Positions 43,276-51,718 of a stretch of DNA of 64,000 nt are shown piece after piece (position 1 is the stretch's first letter; each line of letters opens with the position of its first letter). Origin of the DNA: Bacteroidota bacterium (GTDB lineage: Bacteria > Bacteroidota > Bacteroidia > Cytophagales > Cytophagaceae); contig JAEVZS010000002.1 of NCBI GenBank assembly GCA_023392125.1, forward strand, positions 1-64,000, read 5' to 3'. The notes under the pieces were generated by a model. That model was not told the origin of the DNA, searched no databases, and worked only from the letters and a program-made list of their open reading frames with translations. The position numbers were made by a program, and so were the translations under genes.

Positions 43276-44448
43276 CTATTTTCTTTTGCAAAGTCGTTTT
43301 GCTTCAAACTTTGCTTCTTTATGCCCCATGTTCTCGGCTTTTTGCAAATCGGCACATGCTCCGCTTTTATCACCGGTATTCATTTTGGTAAGTCCTCTGA
43401 AATAGAAAAGATCCGGATCATTTGACAGTTCGAGTCCTTTGTTAAAATCATTGATGGCTTTATCTGTTTCACCGTTTTCAAAATAAAACAGTCCTCTGTT
43501 CAGATAAGCGTCTTTGCTGTGAGGCAGCATCTGTACAACAGTATTGAAGTCATCTTCAGCACCCTTCACATCGCCTGACATTAGCTTTGCCTCGCCGCGG
43601 TGATAATATGCCTGTTCAAATTTTGCTTCTATTTCGATTGCTTTGCTGAAATCCTTAATTGCTCCGGCATAATCCTGAGTGTTTGCCTTACTCATACCAC
43701 GGTTAAAATAAGACTCCTGATCCAGAGGATCCAGCTGGATTACTTTGGAATAATCCTGAATGGCTCCCTGATAATCATTCAGGTGATTTTTTGCATAGGC
43801 CCGGTAGAAGTACGCATAATTATATTTAGGATATAATTCGATTACTTTTGAAAAGTCTTCAATGGCCTCCTGATATTTACCCCACTCATTCTTAGCCAGT
43901 CCTCTCTTGTAATATGCCTCAAAGTTGTGAGCCATGTTGGTTTGGATGGCTTTGGTATAATCTTCAATAGCTCCCTGATAGTCGCTCAGAAGATATTTTG
44001 AATTTCCCATGTTCATCAGCGCATCGGTATTTTTAGGATCAATCAGCGATACCTGCTTGAAGTCTTCGATAGCCCCGCGATGGTCACCGATATTGGATTT
44101 TGCGTGCCCTCTTTTGGCAAGAGCATTCAGGTTTTTATTGTCCAGCTCTATTGTTTTGGAAAAATCCTCAATGGCAGATTCATTATCACCAAGCTCCATT
44201 TTGGCAAGACCACGCTGATAATAAGCCTCTGCATGCTGTGGGTTGACATGAATTGCTTCATCAAAAGCAAGCATTGCTCCTATAAAGTCGCCATTTCTGA
44301 ATTTCTCAAGACCTTTTGTCATTTCCGGAAACTGATCCGCCTTGGCTTCGGTTTTTCCCTGAGGTTCTTTTGACAACTTTTGTGCATGAGATGCTGAAAA
44401 ACAGCATACCCCAAGCAGAATACTTGAAAATATTATACTTTTTTTCAT
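43276..44448 (-). CDS. Tetratricopeptide repeat periplasmic protein
   Basis: A 390-residue secreted protein with a signal peptide (about 1-22, cleaved after SHA) and about nine canonical TPRs with near-identical units such as AEAYYQRGLAKMELGDNES and DYQGAIEDYSKVIQLDP. It ends in KMNTGDKSGACADLQKAENMG with a few cysteines. I use ATG 44448; a TTG two codons before is also in frame. Such Sel1/TPR-like proteins act as protein-interaction scaffolds; the partner is unknown. Confidence 0.85.
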   Translation of the reverse strand: MKKSIIFSSILLGVCCFSASHAQKLSKEPQGKTEAKADQFPEMTKGLEKFRNGDFIGAMLAFDEAIHVNPQHAEAYYQRGLAKMELGDNESAIEDFSKTIELDNKNLNALAKRGHAKSNIGDHRGAIEDFKQVSLIDPKNTDALMNMGNSKYLLSDYQGAIEDYTKAIQTNMAHNFEAYYKRGLAKNEWGKYQEAIEDFSKVIELYPKYNYAYFYRAYAKNHLNDYQGAIQDYSKVIQLDPLDQESYFNRGMSKANTQDYAGAIKDFSKAIEIEAKFEQAYYHRGEAKLMSGDVKGAEDDFNTVVQMLPHSKDAYLNRGLFYFENGETDKAINDFNKGLELSNDPDLFYFRGLTKMNTGDKSGACADLQKAENMGHKEAKFEAKRLCKRK

Positions 44449-44967
44449 GGTCAATGTATTAAAAATTTAGCCCGATATTTAAGTAGTTGTAATTAGACGT
44501 TCGTGTAAAATAGTAAAAGCAAATTAAAGACCAAATCCGACAAAGGCTTATTACGCAAACAAATCCAGTTAGTTATGACCGGCCTGCTGCCAGCGGTACT
44601 TTTTTGACTTTGCTGCCCGAATAATAGTCTGATTGTGTTTTTGAAACAACCGGGTAAATATAGGATAAATCTTTTATATATCAGTAATTTTATTCGGTGT
44701 TTGACACTGTTTTACTTTACTATTCTGAATAAAAATGGCAGGCAGTTTTTTCCTGAACAATAAAAAGGAAGGATAGCTGGTGAAGTTGGATATTTGATAT
44801 ATATCTATTTGAAATATAAATTGTTATTTATTGATGGTGCCTGTGAAAGATCCCTTTATGTAGTCAAAATGTTTAATTTTAATTTGACTTTTTTTACATG
44901 AATTTATTTATATGTACCTTTGTCCGCAGAGTTTTTGAATATTTAACACTAAAACGAAAATAATACC
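44449..44967. other. Long intergenic region before the SPT-like gene
   Basis: 519 bp, AT-rich, with no plausible ORF, tRNA or strong hairpin. It carries a TAAATTTT -7-like sequence near 44463-44470 (minus strand) for the TPR gene and TACCTTTG at 44915-44922 for the SPT-like gene. A small RNA in between cannot be excluded. Confidence 0.5.
44915..44922 (+). promoter_or_regulatory. -7 element of the SPT-like gene
   Basis: TACCTTTG fits TAnnTTTG; a TTTT at about -33 (44891-44894) is a partial match. The TTG start is 45 nt downstream. Confidence 0.5.
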
Positions 44968-46212
44968 TTGGATCTATTTGAAAAGTTATTGACTGACAGA
45001 GGTCCCCTTGGAAAACACTCATCTGTCGCGCATGGTTATTTTGCATTTCCAAAACTGGAAGGAGAAATTGGCCCGAGGATGAAATTCAGGGGTAAGGAAG
45101 TTTTATGCTGGAGTCTTAACAACTACCTTGGCCTTGCAAATCATCCTGAAGTAAGGAATACAGATGCAGATGCATCGCGGGAGTATGGTCTTGCTTATCC
45201 AATGGGAGCCAGAATGATGTCCGGTAATTCAAACCTTATCGAGCAGTTTGAAGCAGAGTTGTCCGAATTCGTAAAGAAAGAAGATACAATGCTTTTGAAT
45301 TACGGGTATCAGGGGATTATGTCAATTGTAGATGCACTTGTTGGTCGCCATGATGTGATTGTGTATGACAGCGAATGCCATGCAAGTATTGTTGACGGTG
45401 TAAGGCTGCATCAGGGAAAACGTTTTGTGTTTCCGCACAATGATATCGAAAACCTGAAGAAGCAGCTGGAAAGAGCTACCAAGATTGTTGAAGAAACCAA
45501 AGGAGGTATTCTTGTTATTACTGAAGGAGTATTTGGTATGGCTGGTGATATGGGCGATCTGAAGTCTATTGTCGCTCTGAAAGAAAAATATCAGTTCAGA
45601 CTTCTTATCGATGATGCGCATGGTTTCGGAACTATGGGTAAAACCGGAGCTGGTGCTGGTGAAGAACAGGGGGTTCAGGATAAGATTGATCTGTACTTCT
45701 CTACTTTTGCAAAGTCAATGGCTGGCATCGGGGCTTTTGTTTCCGGAGACGAGAAAGTATTGGAATATTTACGTTATAACACAAGATCTCAGATTTTTGC
45801 CAAGACACTGCCAATGCCAATGGTAATAGGGTTGAGAAAAAGGCTTGAATTGCTGAAAAAAAATCCGGAGCTTAAAGCTAATTTGTGGAAGATTGCCTCT
45901 GCTCTTCAAAATGGCTTGAAAGCTGAAGGGTTTAATATCGGCCGAACACAATCTGTGGTAACGCCTGTTATTTTGAGCGGGACGGAAGCGGAAGCTGCGC
46001 AGATGATTATAGACCTCAGAGAAAATTATGGTATTTTCTGCTCTATCGTAATATATCCGGTAGTACCTAAAGACATTATGATGCTGAGATTGATTCCTAC
46101 AGCTGTTCATTCGCTGGACGATGTGCAATACACTATCAATGCTTTTAAAGAAGTCGCTCAGAAGCTTAAAAACGGAGTATATAATAAGTCATTATCAAAT
46201 ATTACCGTTTAA
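44968..46212 (+). CDS. PLP-dependent acyl-CoA:amino-acid acyltransferase family enzyme (SPT/KBL/BioF type)
   Basis: A 414-residue alpha-oxoamine synthase-family enzyme. His138 in YDSECHASIVDG stacks on PLP, the DDAHGFG motif is at 215-221, and the PLP lysine is Lys249 in FSTFAKSMAGIG. The family condenses an amino acid with an acyl thioester: serine palmitoyltransferase, glycine C-acetyltransferase (Kbl) or 8-amino-7-oxononanoate synthase. In Bacteroidota the same family makes sphingolipids and sulfonolipid capnine bases. No biotin or threonine genes are nearby, so a long-chain base synthase is favoured but unproven. TTG start at 44968. Confidence 0.8.
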   Translation: MDLFEKLLTDRGPLGKHSSVAHGYFAFPKLEGEIGPRMKFRGKEVLCWSLNNYLGLANHPEVRNTDADASREYGLAYPMGARMMSGNSNLIEQFEAELSEFVKKEDTMLLNYGYQGIMSIVDALVGRHDVIVYDSECHASIVDGVRLHQGKRFVFPHNDIENLKKQLERATKIVEETKGGILVITEGVFGMAGDMGDLKSIVALKEKYQFRLLIDDAHGFGTMGKTGAGAGEEQGVQDKIDLYFSTFAKSMAGIGAFVSGDEKVLEYLRYNTRSQIFAKTLPMPMVIGLRKRLELLKKNPELKANLWKIASALQNGLKAEGFNIGRTQSVVTPVILSGTEAEAAQMIIDLRENYGIFCSIVIYPVVPKDIMMLRLIPTAVHSLDDVQYTINAFKEVAQKLKNGVYNKSLSNITV

Positions 46213-46221
46213 GGTAAAGCA

Positions 46222-46273
46222 TTATATAAAATAAAAAAAGGGGGTAGCTACCCCCTTTTTTTATTTTATATAA
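46222..46273. terminator. 52-bp perfect palindrome, bidirectional terminator
   Basis: A perfect inverted repeat with 26-bp arms centred between 46247 and 46248. The G/C core is GGGGGTAGCTACCCCC, flanked by A- and T-runs and AT-rich arms. It lies 10 bp after the SPT-like stop and 16 bp before the dapA stop, so it serves both. Confidence 0.9.
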
Positions 46274-46288
46274 CTGAAAAAACTCAAC

Positions 46289-47167
46289 TCAGATAATCTC
46301 TTTTAAGCACTCTTCTATTTTGCTTTTTAAGAGATCACTGCCTTTTACCAGTGGAAGACGCACATTGCTATTGCAGATATTGAGCAGCTCAAGAGTTGTT
46401 TTGATTCCTACCGGGTTACCTTCTTCATAAATACATGGATTGATCTGGACGAAGGTTCTTAATATTCCGGCTGCTGTTTCAAAGTCCGCTTTAAGAGCAG
46501 CATTAACCATTTTTGTGAATGGAGCAGGAAAGGCATTGGCGAGTACAGAAATAACACCTTTGGCGCCAATGGAAATCAATGGCAGTGTCAAAAGATCATC
46601 TCCCGAGATAAGGACAAAATCTTTACGGGTACATTTGCTGATTTCCAGTGCCTGCAGAATATTGCCTGATGCTTCTTTTATCCCGATGATATTGGGCAAT
46701 TCGGCCAGCCGAAGGGTAGTGTGTGCTGTAAGATTAGAGCCTGTCCTGCCCGGTACATTATACAGGATTATGGGAAGGGGAGAGGCTTCTGCAATGGTTT
46801 TATAGTGCTGGTAAAGGCCTTCCTGAGAAGGTTTATTGTAATATGGACTAACTGATAATATAGCAGACACGCCGGTCCAGTCTAATTCATTCAGTAACTT
46901 TACGATTTCTCTGGTATTGTTACCGCCCAAGCCAAATACAACAGGCAGATTATGAATGTTTTCTTTTTTGACAAAGGATAAAATGTCCAGTTTTTCCTGT
47001 TTGTCAGTAGTTGCCGACTCGCCTGTAGTTCCGTTTACAACCAGATAATCAACATTATTATCAGAAACATGGGTTAACAGCTTTTTCAGACCTGGGTAAT
47101 CAACTGAACCATCTTCCGCAAAAGGAGTGATCAATGCCACACCTGTACCTTCTAAACTGCTAATCAT
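46289..47167 (-). CDS. dapA: 4-hydroxy-tetrahydrodipicolinate synthase
   Basis: A 292-residue class I aldolase-type barrel condensing pyruvate with aspartate semialdehyde, the first step of the diaminopimelate/lysine branch. The Schiff-base lysine is Lys164 in IGIKEASGN, Tyr136 lies in ILYNVPGRTG, and the GTTGE motif (46-50) binds the pyruvate carboxylate. Overlaps the DUF6913 gene by 8 bp, so the three minus-strand genes ligA-DUF6913-dapA are translationally coupled. Confidence 0.96.
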   Translation of the reverse strand: MISSLEGTGVALITPFAEDGSVDYPGLKKLLTHVSDNNVDYLVVNGTTGESATTDKQEKLDILSFVKKENIHNLPVVFGLGGNNTREIVKLLNELDWTGVSAILSVSPYYNKPSQEGLYQHYKTIAEASPLPIILYNVPGRTGSNLTAHTTLRLAELPNIIGIKEASGNILQALEISKCTRKDFVLISGDDLLTLPLISIGAKGVISVLANAFPAPFTKMVNAALKADFETAAGILRTFVQINPCIYEEGNPVGIKTTLELLNICNSNVRLPLVKGSDLLKSKIEECLKEII

Positions 47168-47684
47168 GAAAACTTAAATTTGGAATAAGCTCATTCATCT
47201 TTTTTATCAAACTTTGCAGATCGTCTTTGTCCTGCATGTCAATCATTATATCCAGATACTTATCACTTCCAGAGAAATATTTCCCAATGCGTACAGCACT
47301 CTGGTTTCTGCTCAAAATATTTTTGAATGGCAAAAATGGTGAAATATTAATAGAATATAAATAGTCAAATCTGCTTTTTACAAAATTATTTATTTTTTCG
47401 GATTGGAAACCTCCGGTTAGTGTAAGATCTTTCTTTCGTAGCTCCAGATAGGGAAAATCATACAGACGGTTTACACCCTCGTCGAGGAAGCATAGCACGG
47501 CAACCTCCTTGCCCTGATCCTTGAGGGTGCGTACAAAACGATTGATGCTGTCATTTTGTGTAAAGTCAGGATTATTTAATAATATACCGATTTTTCCGGC
47601 TTTATCGAATGACTGATGCCTGGATGTCTTTTTTTTGCTGTAAGCGATACGCGTTCTTAGCCACATAAAAGCTTTTTTTATCAT
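47160..47684 (-). CDS. DUF6913 family protein
   Basis: A 174-residue cytoplasmic protein of an uncharacterised Bacteroidota family. The basic N-terminus (MIKKAFMWLRTRIAYSKKK) is followed by alternating alpha/beta elements: KIGILLNNPDFTQNDSINRF, VAVLCFLDEG and a SRFDYLYSINISPFLPF stretch. It overlaps ligA by 4 bp (ATGA) and dapA by 8 bp. Constant linkage to ligA/dapA is what I recall for this family, but no function is known. Confidence 0.75.
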   Translation of the reverse strand: MIKKAFMWLRTRIAYSKKKTSRHQSFDKAGKIGILLNNPDFTQNDSINRFVRTLKDQGKEVAVLCFLDEGVNRLYDFPYLELRKKDLTLTGGFQSEKINNFVKSRFDYLYSINISPFLPFKNILSRNQSAVRIGKYFSGSDKYLDIMIDMQDKDDLQSLIKKMNELIPNLSFHD

Positions 47685-49693
47685 TCCTCCTCCAGCATTT
47701 TAGTAAATTCATCTTCTGAAAGAATGGCAATGCCCAGTTTGGTAGCTTTTTCCAGTTTTGCAGGTCCCATGTTCTCTCCGGCTACCAGATAACTCAGCTT
47801 ACCGGAAATGGAAGATACAACCTTGCCGCCATTCGTTTCGATTTTTTCTTTCAGTTCTTCCCTGCCGAAGGACTGGAATACTCCCGATATTACAAACGTT
47901 TTACCTTCGAATTTGGTGCTTGCCAATTCAGTAAATACTTCTTTGCGGGTAAATTGAAGACCGGCCGCTTTAAGGCGGCCGATATAAGTCAGGTGTTCCT
48001 GACTGGAAAAATATTCGGTAATGCTATAAGCGATCTTTTCGCCTATTTCCGGTACAGCCAGTAATTCTTCGAATGTTGCGTGGCTTATGGCATCAATGGA
48101 ACTGAAGTAAGCAGCCAGTTTTTCGGCAACAGTGATCCCGACAAAGCGGATGCCCAATCCGAATAAGACCTGCCGGAACGGAATATTCTTTGTGTTTTCC
48201 AGGCCTTTCAGAAGATTTTCAGCGGATTTCTTACCGAACCGTTCCAGACTCAGCAGAGTTTCCAGAGTGAGATCATAAAGATCCGCCGGATCTTTAACGA
48301 GGCCTTTATCAAAAAGCTGTTCAATTGTTTCCGGCCCCAAACCTTCGACGTTAAGCGCTTTTCGTTGTATAAAATGCTCGATTCTTCCTTTTATCTGGGG
48401 TGGACATCCCCGTTCATTAGGACAGTAATGTACAGCCTCGCCCTCATTTCTGACTAACAGGGTATGGCATTCCGGACACTGACTTATGTATTGTATTGGC
48501 TGGTTGCCCGGTTGCCGTTTGGTTAAGTCGACTCCGGTAATTTTAGGAATAATTTCGCCGCCTTTTTCTACCATTACAGTGTCACCTATACGCAGGTCAA
48601 GTCTTTCTATTTCATTGGCGTTATGAAGAGAGGCTCGTTTTACGGTGGTTCCGGCGAGAGGAACAGGCTGAAGATTGGCAACTGGCGTAACAGCGCCCGT
48701 TCTGCCAACCTGAAAGCTTACAGACTGGAGCTGTGTAAGAGCTGTTTCTGCTTTAAACTTAAATGAAATAGCCCAGCGGGGACTTTTTGCAGTATATCCC
48801 AGTTCTGACTGTTGCTGATAGTTGTTTATTTTTACAACAATTCCGTCTGTGCTTACAGGGAGTTCGAAGCGTTTGGTTTCCCACAGCCGGATGTACGTAA
48901 AAACTTCCTGGATATTCTGGCACAGCCGGAAATGCTGAGGCACATTAAAGCCCCATTCTTTCAGCATAACCAATGCTTCCTGATGGCTTTGGGCCGGAAG
49001 ATTTTCTCCATATAGCCCGTATATGTAGCAATCCAGATTACGCTGGGCAACGATAGAGGAATCCTGCATCTTTAATGTGCCGGAAGCGGCGTTACGCGGA
49101 TTCGCCAGAAGAGTTTCTCCATTGGCTTGCCGGTCTTTGTTGATCTGAAGAAAGATGTCATTGGGCAGGAAAACCTCTCCCCGGACTTCAAAAGTCTCCG
49201 GATAACCCTGAGAATGCAGTTTAAGAGGAATGCTTTTTATAGTCCGGACATTGGCGGTAACATCATCGCCTCTGACTCCGTCTCCTCTGGTTGCAGCGGT
49301 TTTCAGTACTCCGTTGACATAGGTGAGGCTGATTGCGACACCATCATATTTTTGTTCGCATATATACTGGTACTGATGACCGATTGTTTTTTTTACTCTT
49401 TCGTCAAAATCAGAAAGTTCTTGTTCCGAATACGTATTGCCAAGGGACAACATCGGATATTTGTGTACTATTGTCGGAAACTCTTTGGTAATGGTTCCGC
49501 CGACTCGTAGGGAAGGAGAATCTTCCTGTATAAATTGAGGATATTGTTTCTCCAGTTCACTAAGTTCTGCCAGCAGCTGATCAAAAACATAATCAGAAAC
49601 CAGAGAAGTATCTTTCTGGTAGTACATATAGTTGTAATAATTCAGTTCACTGGTCAGCTGAATTATGCGCTCTTGTGCTTGCCTTACATCCAT
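47681..49693 (-). CDS. ligA: NAD-dependent DNA ligase
   Basis: A 670-residue LigA that seals nicks in replication and repair. The domain order is Ia (1-~60), adenylation domain with catalytic Lys115 in CEQKYDGVAIS, OB fold, a four-cysteine zinc finger (CPECHTL ... HYCPNERGCP), tandem helix-hairpin-helix motifs and a C-terminal BRCT domain (about 595-670, starting GKTFVISGVF). I chose the ATG at 49693; the open frame continues to 49783, but those 30 residues overlap the upstream TPR lipoprotein gene and are not LigA-like. Confidence 0.97.
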   Translation of the reverse strand: MDVRQAQERIIQLTSELNYYNYMYYQKDTSLVSDYVFDQLLAELSELEKQYPQFIQEDSPSLRVGGTITKEFPTIVHKYPMLSLGNTYSEQELSDFDERVKKTIGHQYQYICEQKYDGVAISLTYVNGVLKTAATRGDGVRGDDVTANVRTIKSIPLKLHSQGYPETFEVRGEVFLPNDIFLQINKDRQANGETLLANPRNAASGTLKMQDSSIVAQRNLDCYIYGLYGENLPAQSHQEALVMLKEWGFNVPQHFRLCQNIQEVFTYIRLWETKRFELPVSTDGIVVKINNYQQQSELGYTAKSPRWAISFKFKAETALTQLQSVSFQVGRTGAVTPVANLQPVPLAGTTVKRASLHNANEIERLDLRIGDTVMVEKGGEIIPKITGVDLTKRQPGNQPIQYISQCPECHTLLVRNEGEAVHYCPNERGCPPQIKGRIEHFIQRKALNVEGLGPETIEQLFDKGLVKDPADLYDLTLETLLSLERFGKKSAENLLKGLENTKNIPFRQVLFGLGIRFVGITVAEKLAAYFSSIDAISHATFEELLAVPEIGEKIAYSITEYFSSQEHLTYIGRLKAAGLQFTRKEVFTELASTKFEGKTFVISGVFQSFGREELKEKIETNGGKVVSSISGKLSYLVAGENMGPAKLEKATKLGIAILSEDEFTKMLEEE

Positions 49694-49703
49694 TGGGGTA
49701 TAC

Positions 49704-50450
49704 TTAATGAATATGATTGGAGTCTTTGGAATGAGCAGAATTGCCCGAGCAGCGAACTTCCATTGCCTGACGGGCCTGTTCATATCCGGTATCGCGTGCT
49801 TTCTTCATCCAGTGACATCCGCTTATCGGGTCATTTACCTGAAAATATGTATCTGCAAGCCAGTACAGATTCTGACCATTATCCGGTTTTAGCGACAGGC
49901 TGCTTGTATAGTCAGCTATTGCCTCATGCCACCGGGTCAGGGAACGAAAGACCTTTGCCCGGTTAGAAAAGGCAATTGACGAGCCGGAATCAAGTGCAAT
50001 TGCCCTGGTAAAATCTTCAATGGCCAGATCTGTTTGTCCGATTGCATGATAGGCGACACCACGATTATTATACAAATCGGCTTCTTCGGGGCTTAGTCCG
50101 ATGGCTTTGGAGATGTACCGGATGGCATCAGGGTGATTATTTTCATCAATTTCAATGCGGCCAAGATTATAGTATGCTTTGTAATTGGATGAATCAAGCT
50201 CTATTGATTGTAAAAAGTCTTTCCTGGCGTTTTCAATCTTGTCTGTATTCTGATAAGCAACACCTCTCAGGTTGTATGCTTCGGCCTTTTCCGGCCGGCT
50301 TTGAATAGCTTTATCAGCCTCGGCTATGGCTTTTTCAAAATTATTTTCGCTCATAGCCTGTTTGGCTTCATTTAGATGTACTTCATAATAATTGCAGGCT
50401 GTCAGCAAAATGACAAATGGTAAAAAGAGTAATCTGTATAACGTATTCAT
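49704..50450 (-). CDS. TPR lipoprotein
   Basis: A 248-residue lipoprotein with a lipobox LLTAC (Cys19) after a short hydrophobic signal, followed by about five TPRs, such as AIAEADKAIQSRPEKAEAYNLRG and AIEDFTRAIALDSGSSIAFSNRA. The C-terminal part has SGCHWMKKARDTGYEQARQAM, a Sel1-like repeat. It lies 10 bp upstream of ligA on the same strand. The -7 element TACCTTTG (50455-50462) ends 4 nt before its ATG. Role unknown. Confidence 0.85.
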   Translation of the reverse strand: MNTLYRLLFLPFVILLTACNYYEVHLNEAKQAMSENNFEKAIAEADKAIQSRPEKAEAYNLRGVAYQNTDKIENARKDFLQSIELDSSNYKAYYNLGRIEIDENNHPDAIRYISKAIGLSPEEADLYNNRGVAYHAIGQTDLAIEDFTRAIALDSGSSIAFSNRAKVFRSLTRWHEAIADYTSSLSLKPDNGQNLYWLADTYFQVNDPISGCHWMKKARDTGYEQARQAMEVRCSGNSAHSKDSNHIH

Positions 50451-50454
50451 GCTG

Positions 50455-50462
50455 CAAAGGTA
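50455..50462 (-). promoter_or_regulatory. -7 element immediately before the TPR lipoprotein gene
   Basis: Minus-strand TACCTTTG fits TAnnTTTG, 4 nt before the ATG at 50450. The transcript would be essentially leaderless. No canonical -33 TTTG at the 19-20 nt spacing. Confidence 0.45.
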
Positions 50463-50553
50463 ACGAGGTTAACAAAAACTTAACCCATCATGTTATAAAA
50501 AAAACATTAAATAAGTACTCATTGAAGGGTAATTTAAGCATAGAGTAGATGTT

Positions 50554-50859
50554 ATGAAGTACACAATTAAACATGATCTTGTGAGCCGCAAATTTTTTAC
50601 CGCCATCGGTGGTAAGGAATGTATCTTGCGATATGAAAAGATAAGCGAAAATATCTGGGATTTCAGAATGATTTTTGTGCCGGCAAACCTTCGGAATAAT
50701 GGCATAGCAGCCAAAGTAGTTGAATATGCGTTGCAGTATGCAATGAAAAATTCAATAAAGATAAAGGCCGGATGTTCATACGTGAAAGAATATATAAGTC
50801 AGAATGATAAATACCAGGAAACCTTGCTAAGACCGGGATATGCCGGAATAGCCGGTTGA
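50554..50859 (+). CDS. Small GNAT-family N-acetyltransferase (YjdJ-like)
   Basis: A 101-residue truncated GNAT fold. The acetyl-CoA loop region is FVPANLRNNGIAAKVVEYAL, followed by the helix and the conserved KAGCSYVKEYISQNDKY block, in which the cysteine-containing strand is characteristic of the family. Members of this compact GNAT group probably act on small amines or protein N-termini, but the substrate is unknown. Ends before a strong terminator. Confidence 0.85.
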   Translation: MKYTIKHDLVSRKFFTAIGGKECILRYEKISENIWDFRMIFVPANLRNNGIAAKVVEYALQYAMKNSIKIKAGCSYVKEYISQNDKYQETLLRPGYAGIAG

Positions 50860-50860
50860 A

Positions 50861-50897
50861 AAACAAAAAACCCGGAATTTTCCGGGTTTTTTGTTTT
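50861..50897 (+). terminator. Terminator after the GNAT gene
   Basis: CCCGGAA (50871-50877) pairs with TTCCGGG (50880-50886) with flanking A6 and T6 runs extending the pairing. Confidence 0.9.
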
Positions 50898-50903
50898 TAC
50901 AGG

Positions 50904-50937
50904 AATAGGGAACTTTGTTCCCTATTATGTAGATTTG
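50904..50937 (+). promoter_or_regulatory. mtgA promoter with a perfect dyad
   Basis: A perfect 10-bp dyad AATAGGGAAC (50904-50913) / GTTCCCTATT (50917-50926) with a 3-nt spacer directly precedes TAGATTTG (50930-50937), a TAnnTTTG match 19 nt before the ATG. The position suggests an operator covering the -33 region. Confidence 0.45.
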
Positions 50938-50956
50938 AGGCGGCAGGAGCTCTCTT

Positions 50957-51637
50957 ATGAAAAAAATATTCTTCCGGTTGCTGAACTGGCTCAAAAAACT
51001 GATTTTATTCTTTTTTTTGTCTACTGCACTGGTGGTTATTGCATATCGCTATATTAATCCTCCTTTCACTCCCTTAATGATTATTCGTTTTTTTGAACAA
51101 TCATTTGGTCCATACGATTATTATTACTCCGGCAAATGGACCGGGTACGGGAAAATATCTCCGGACTTCGTAAAGGCAGTGGTTGCATCAGAGGATCAGA
51201 AATACTGGAAACATAATGGATTTGACTGGAAAGCAATGAAGAGTGCGTTTGACAGAAACAGACGGTCTGGTAAAAGTACGGTGGGTGGAAGCACAATCAG
51301 TCAGCAGGTTGCAAAAAATGTTTTTCTATGGCCTGGCAGGTCCTATGGCAGAAAAATACTGGAAGCTTATTTCACTTTTTTAATTGAGGTTTGCTGGTCC
51401 AAGAAAAGAATTCTTGAGATATATATGAACAAAATTGAAATGGGCAATGGCATATATGGAATTGAATCAGCATCGCGCTTCTACTTTAGAAAGAGCGCAG
51501 CGGAGCTTTCCCGGTCTGAAGCCGCACTGATTGCGGCTGTTTTGCCTAATCCGAGGGTGCTTAATCCTGCATATCCGACTTCCGGAGTTATCCGGAAAAA
51601 AAACTGGATTGAGATACAAATGAAATATATAAACTGA
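50957..51637 (+). CDS. mtgA: Monofunctional biosynthetic peptidoglycan glycosyltransferase
   Basis: A 226-residue GT51 enzyme that polymerises lipid II into glycan strands without crosslinking. One N-terminal transmembrane helix (about 13-30) anchors it in the inner membrane. The catalytic Glu79 lies in VVASEDQKYWKHNGFDW, followed by the GGSTISQQVAKNVFLWPGRS and EVCWSKKRILEIYMNKIEMGNG motifs of GT51. Length matches MtgA. A bifunctional PBP lies 5 kb downstream. Confidence 0.95.
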   Translation: MKKIFFRLLNWLKKLILFFFLSTALVVIAYRYINPPFTPLMIIRFFEQSFGPYDYYYSGKWTGYGKISPDFVKAVVASEDQKYWKHNGFDWKAMKSAFDRNRRSGKSTVGGSTISQQVAKNVFLWPGRSYGRKILEAYFTFLIEVCWSKKRILEIYMNKIEMGNGIYGIESASRFYFRKSAAELSRSEAALIAAVLPNPRVLNPAYPTSGVIRKKNWIEIQMKYIN

Positions 51638-51705
51638 TAATCAGTTAGATGATTGGGTTTTTGTTCATAATGAGCATTAAAACTTTTAAAAGAGGTTAAA
51701 CCTGC

Positions 51706-51713
51706 TATTTTTG
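51706..51713 (+). promoter_or_regulatory. -7 element immediately before otsB
   Basis: TATTTTTG fits TAnnTTTG, 5 nt before the ATG at 51719. A TTTT at about -33 (51684-51687) is a partial match. Confidence 0.45.
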
Positions 51714-51718
51714 AAACT

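Noticed and set aside
49694..49783. 30-residue N-terminal extension of LigA
   Set aside because: It overlaps the end of the TPR lipoprotein gene and is not conserved; ATG 49693 gives the standard LigA start.
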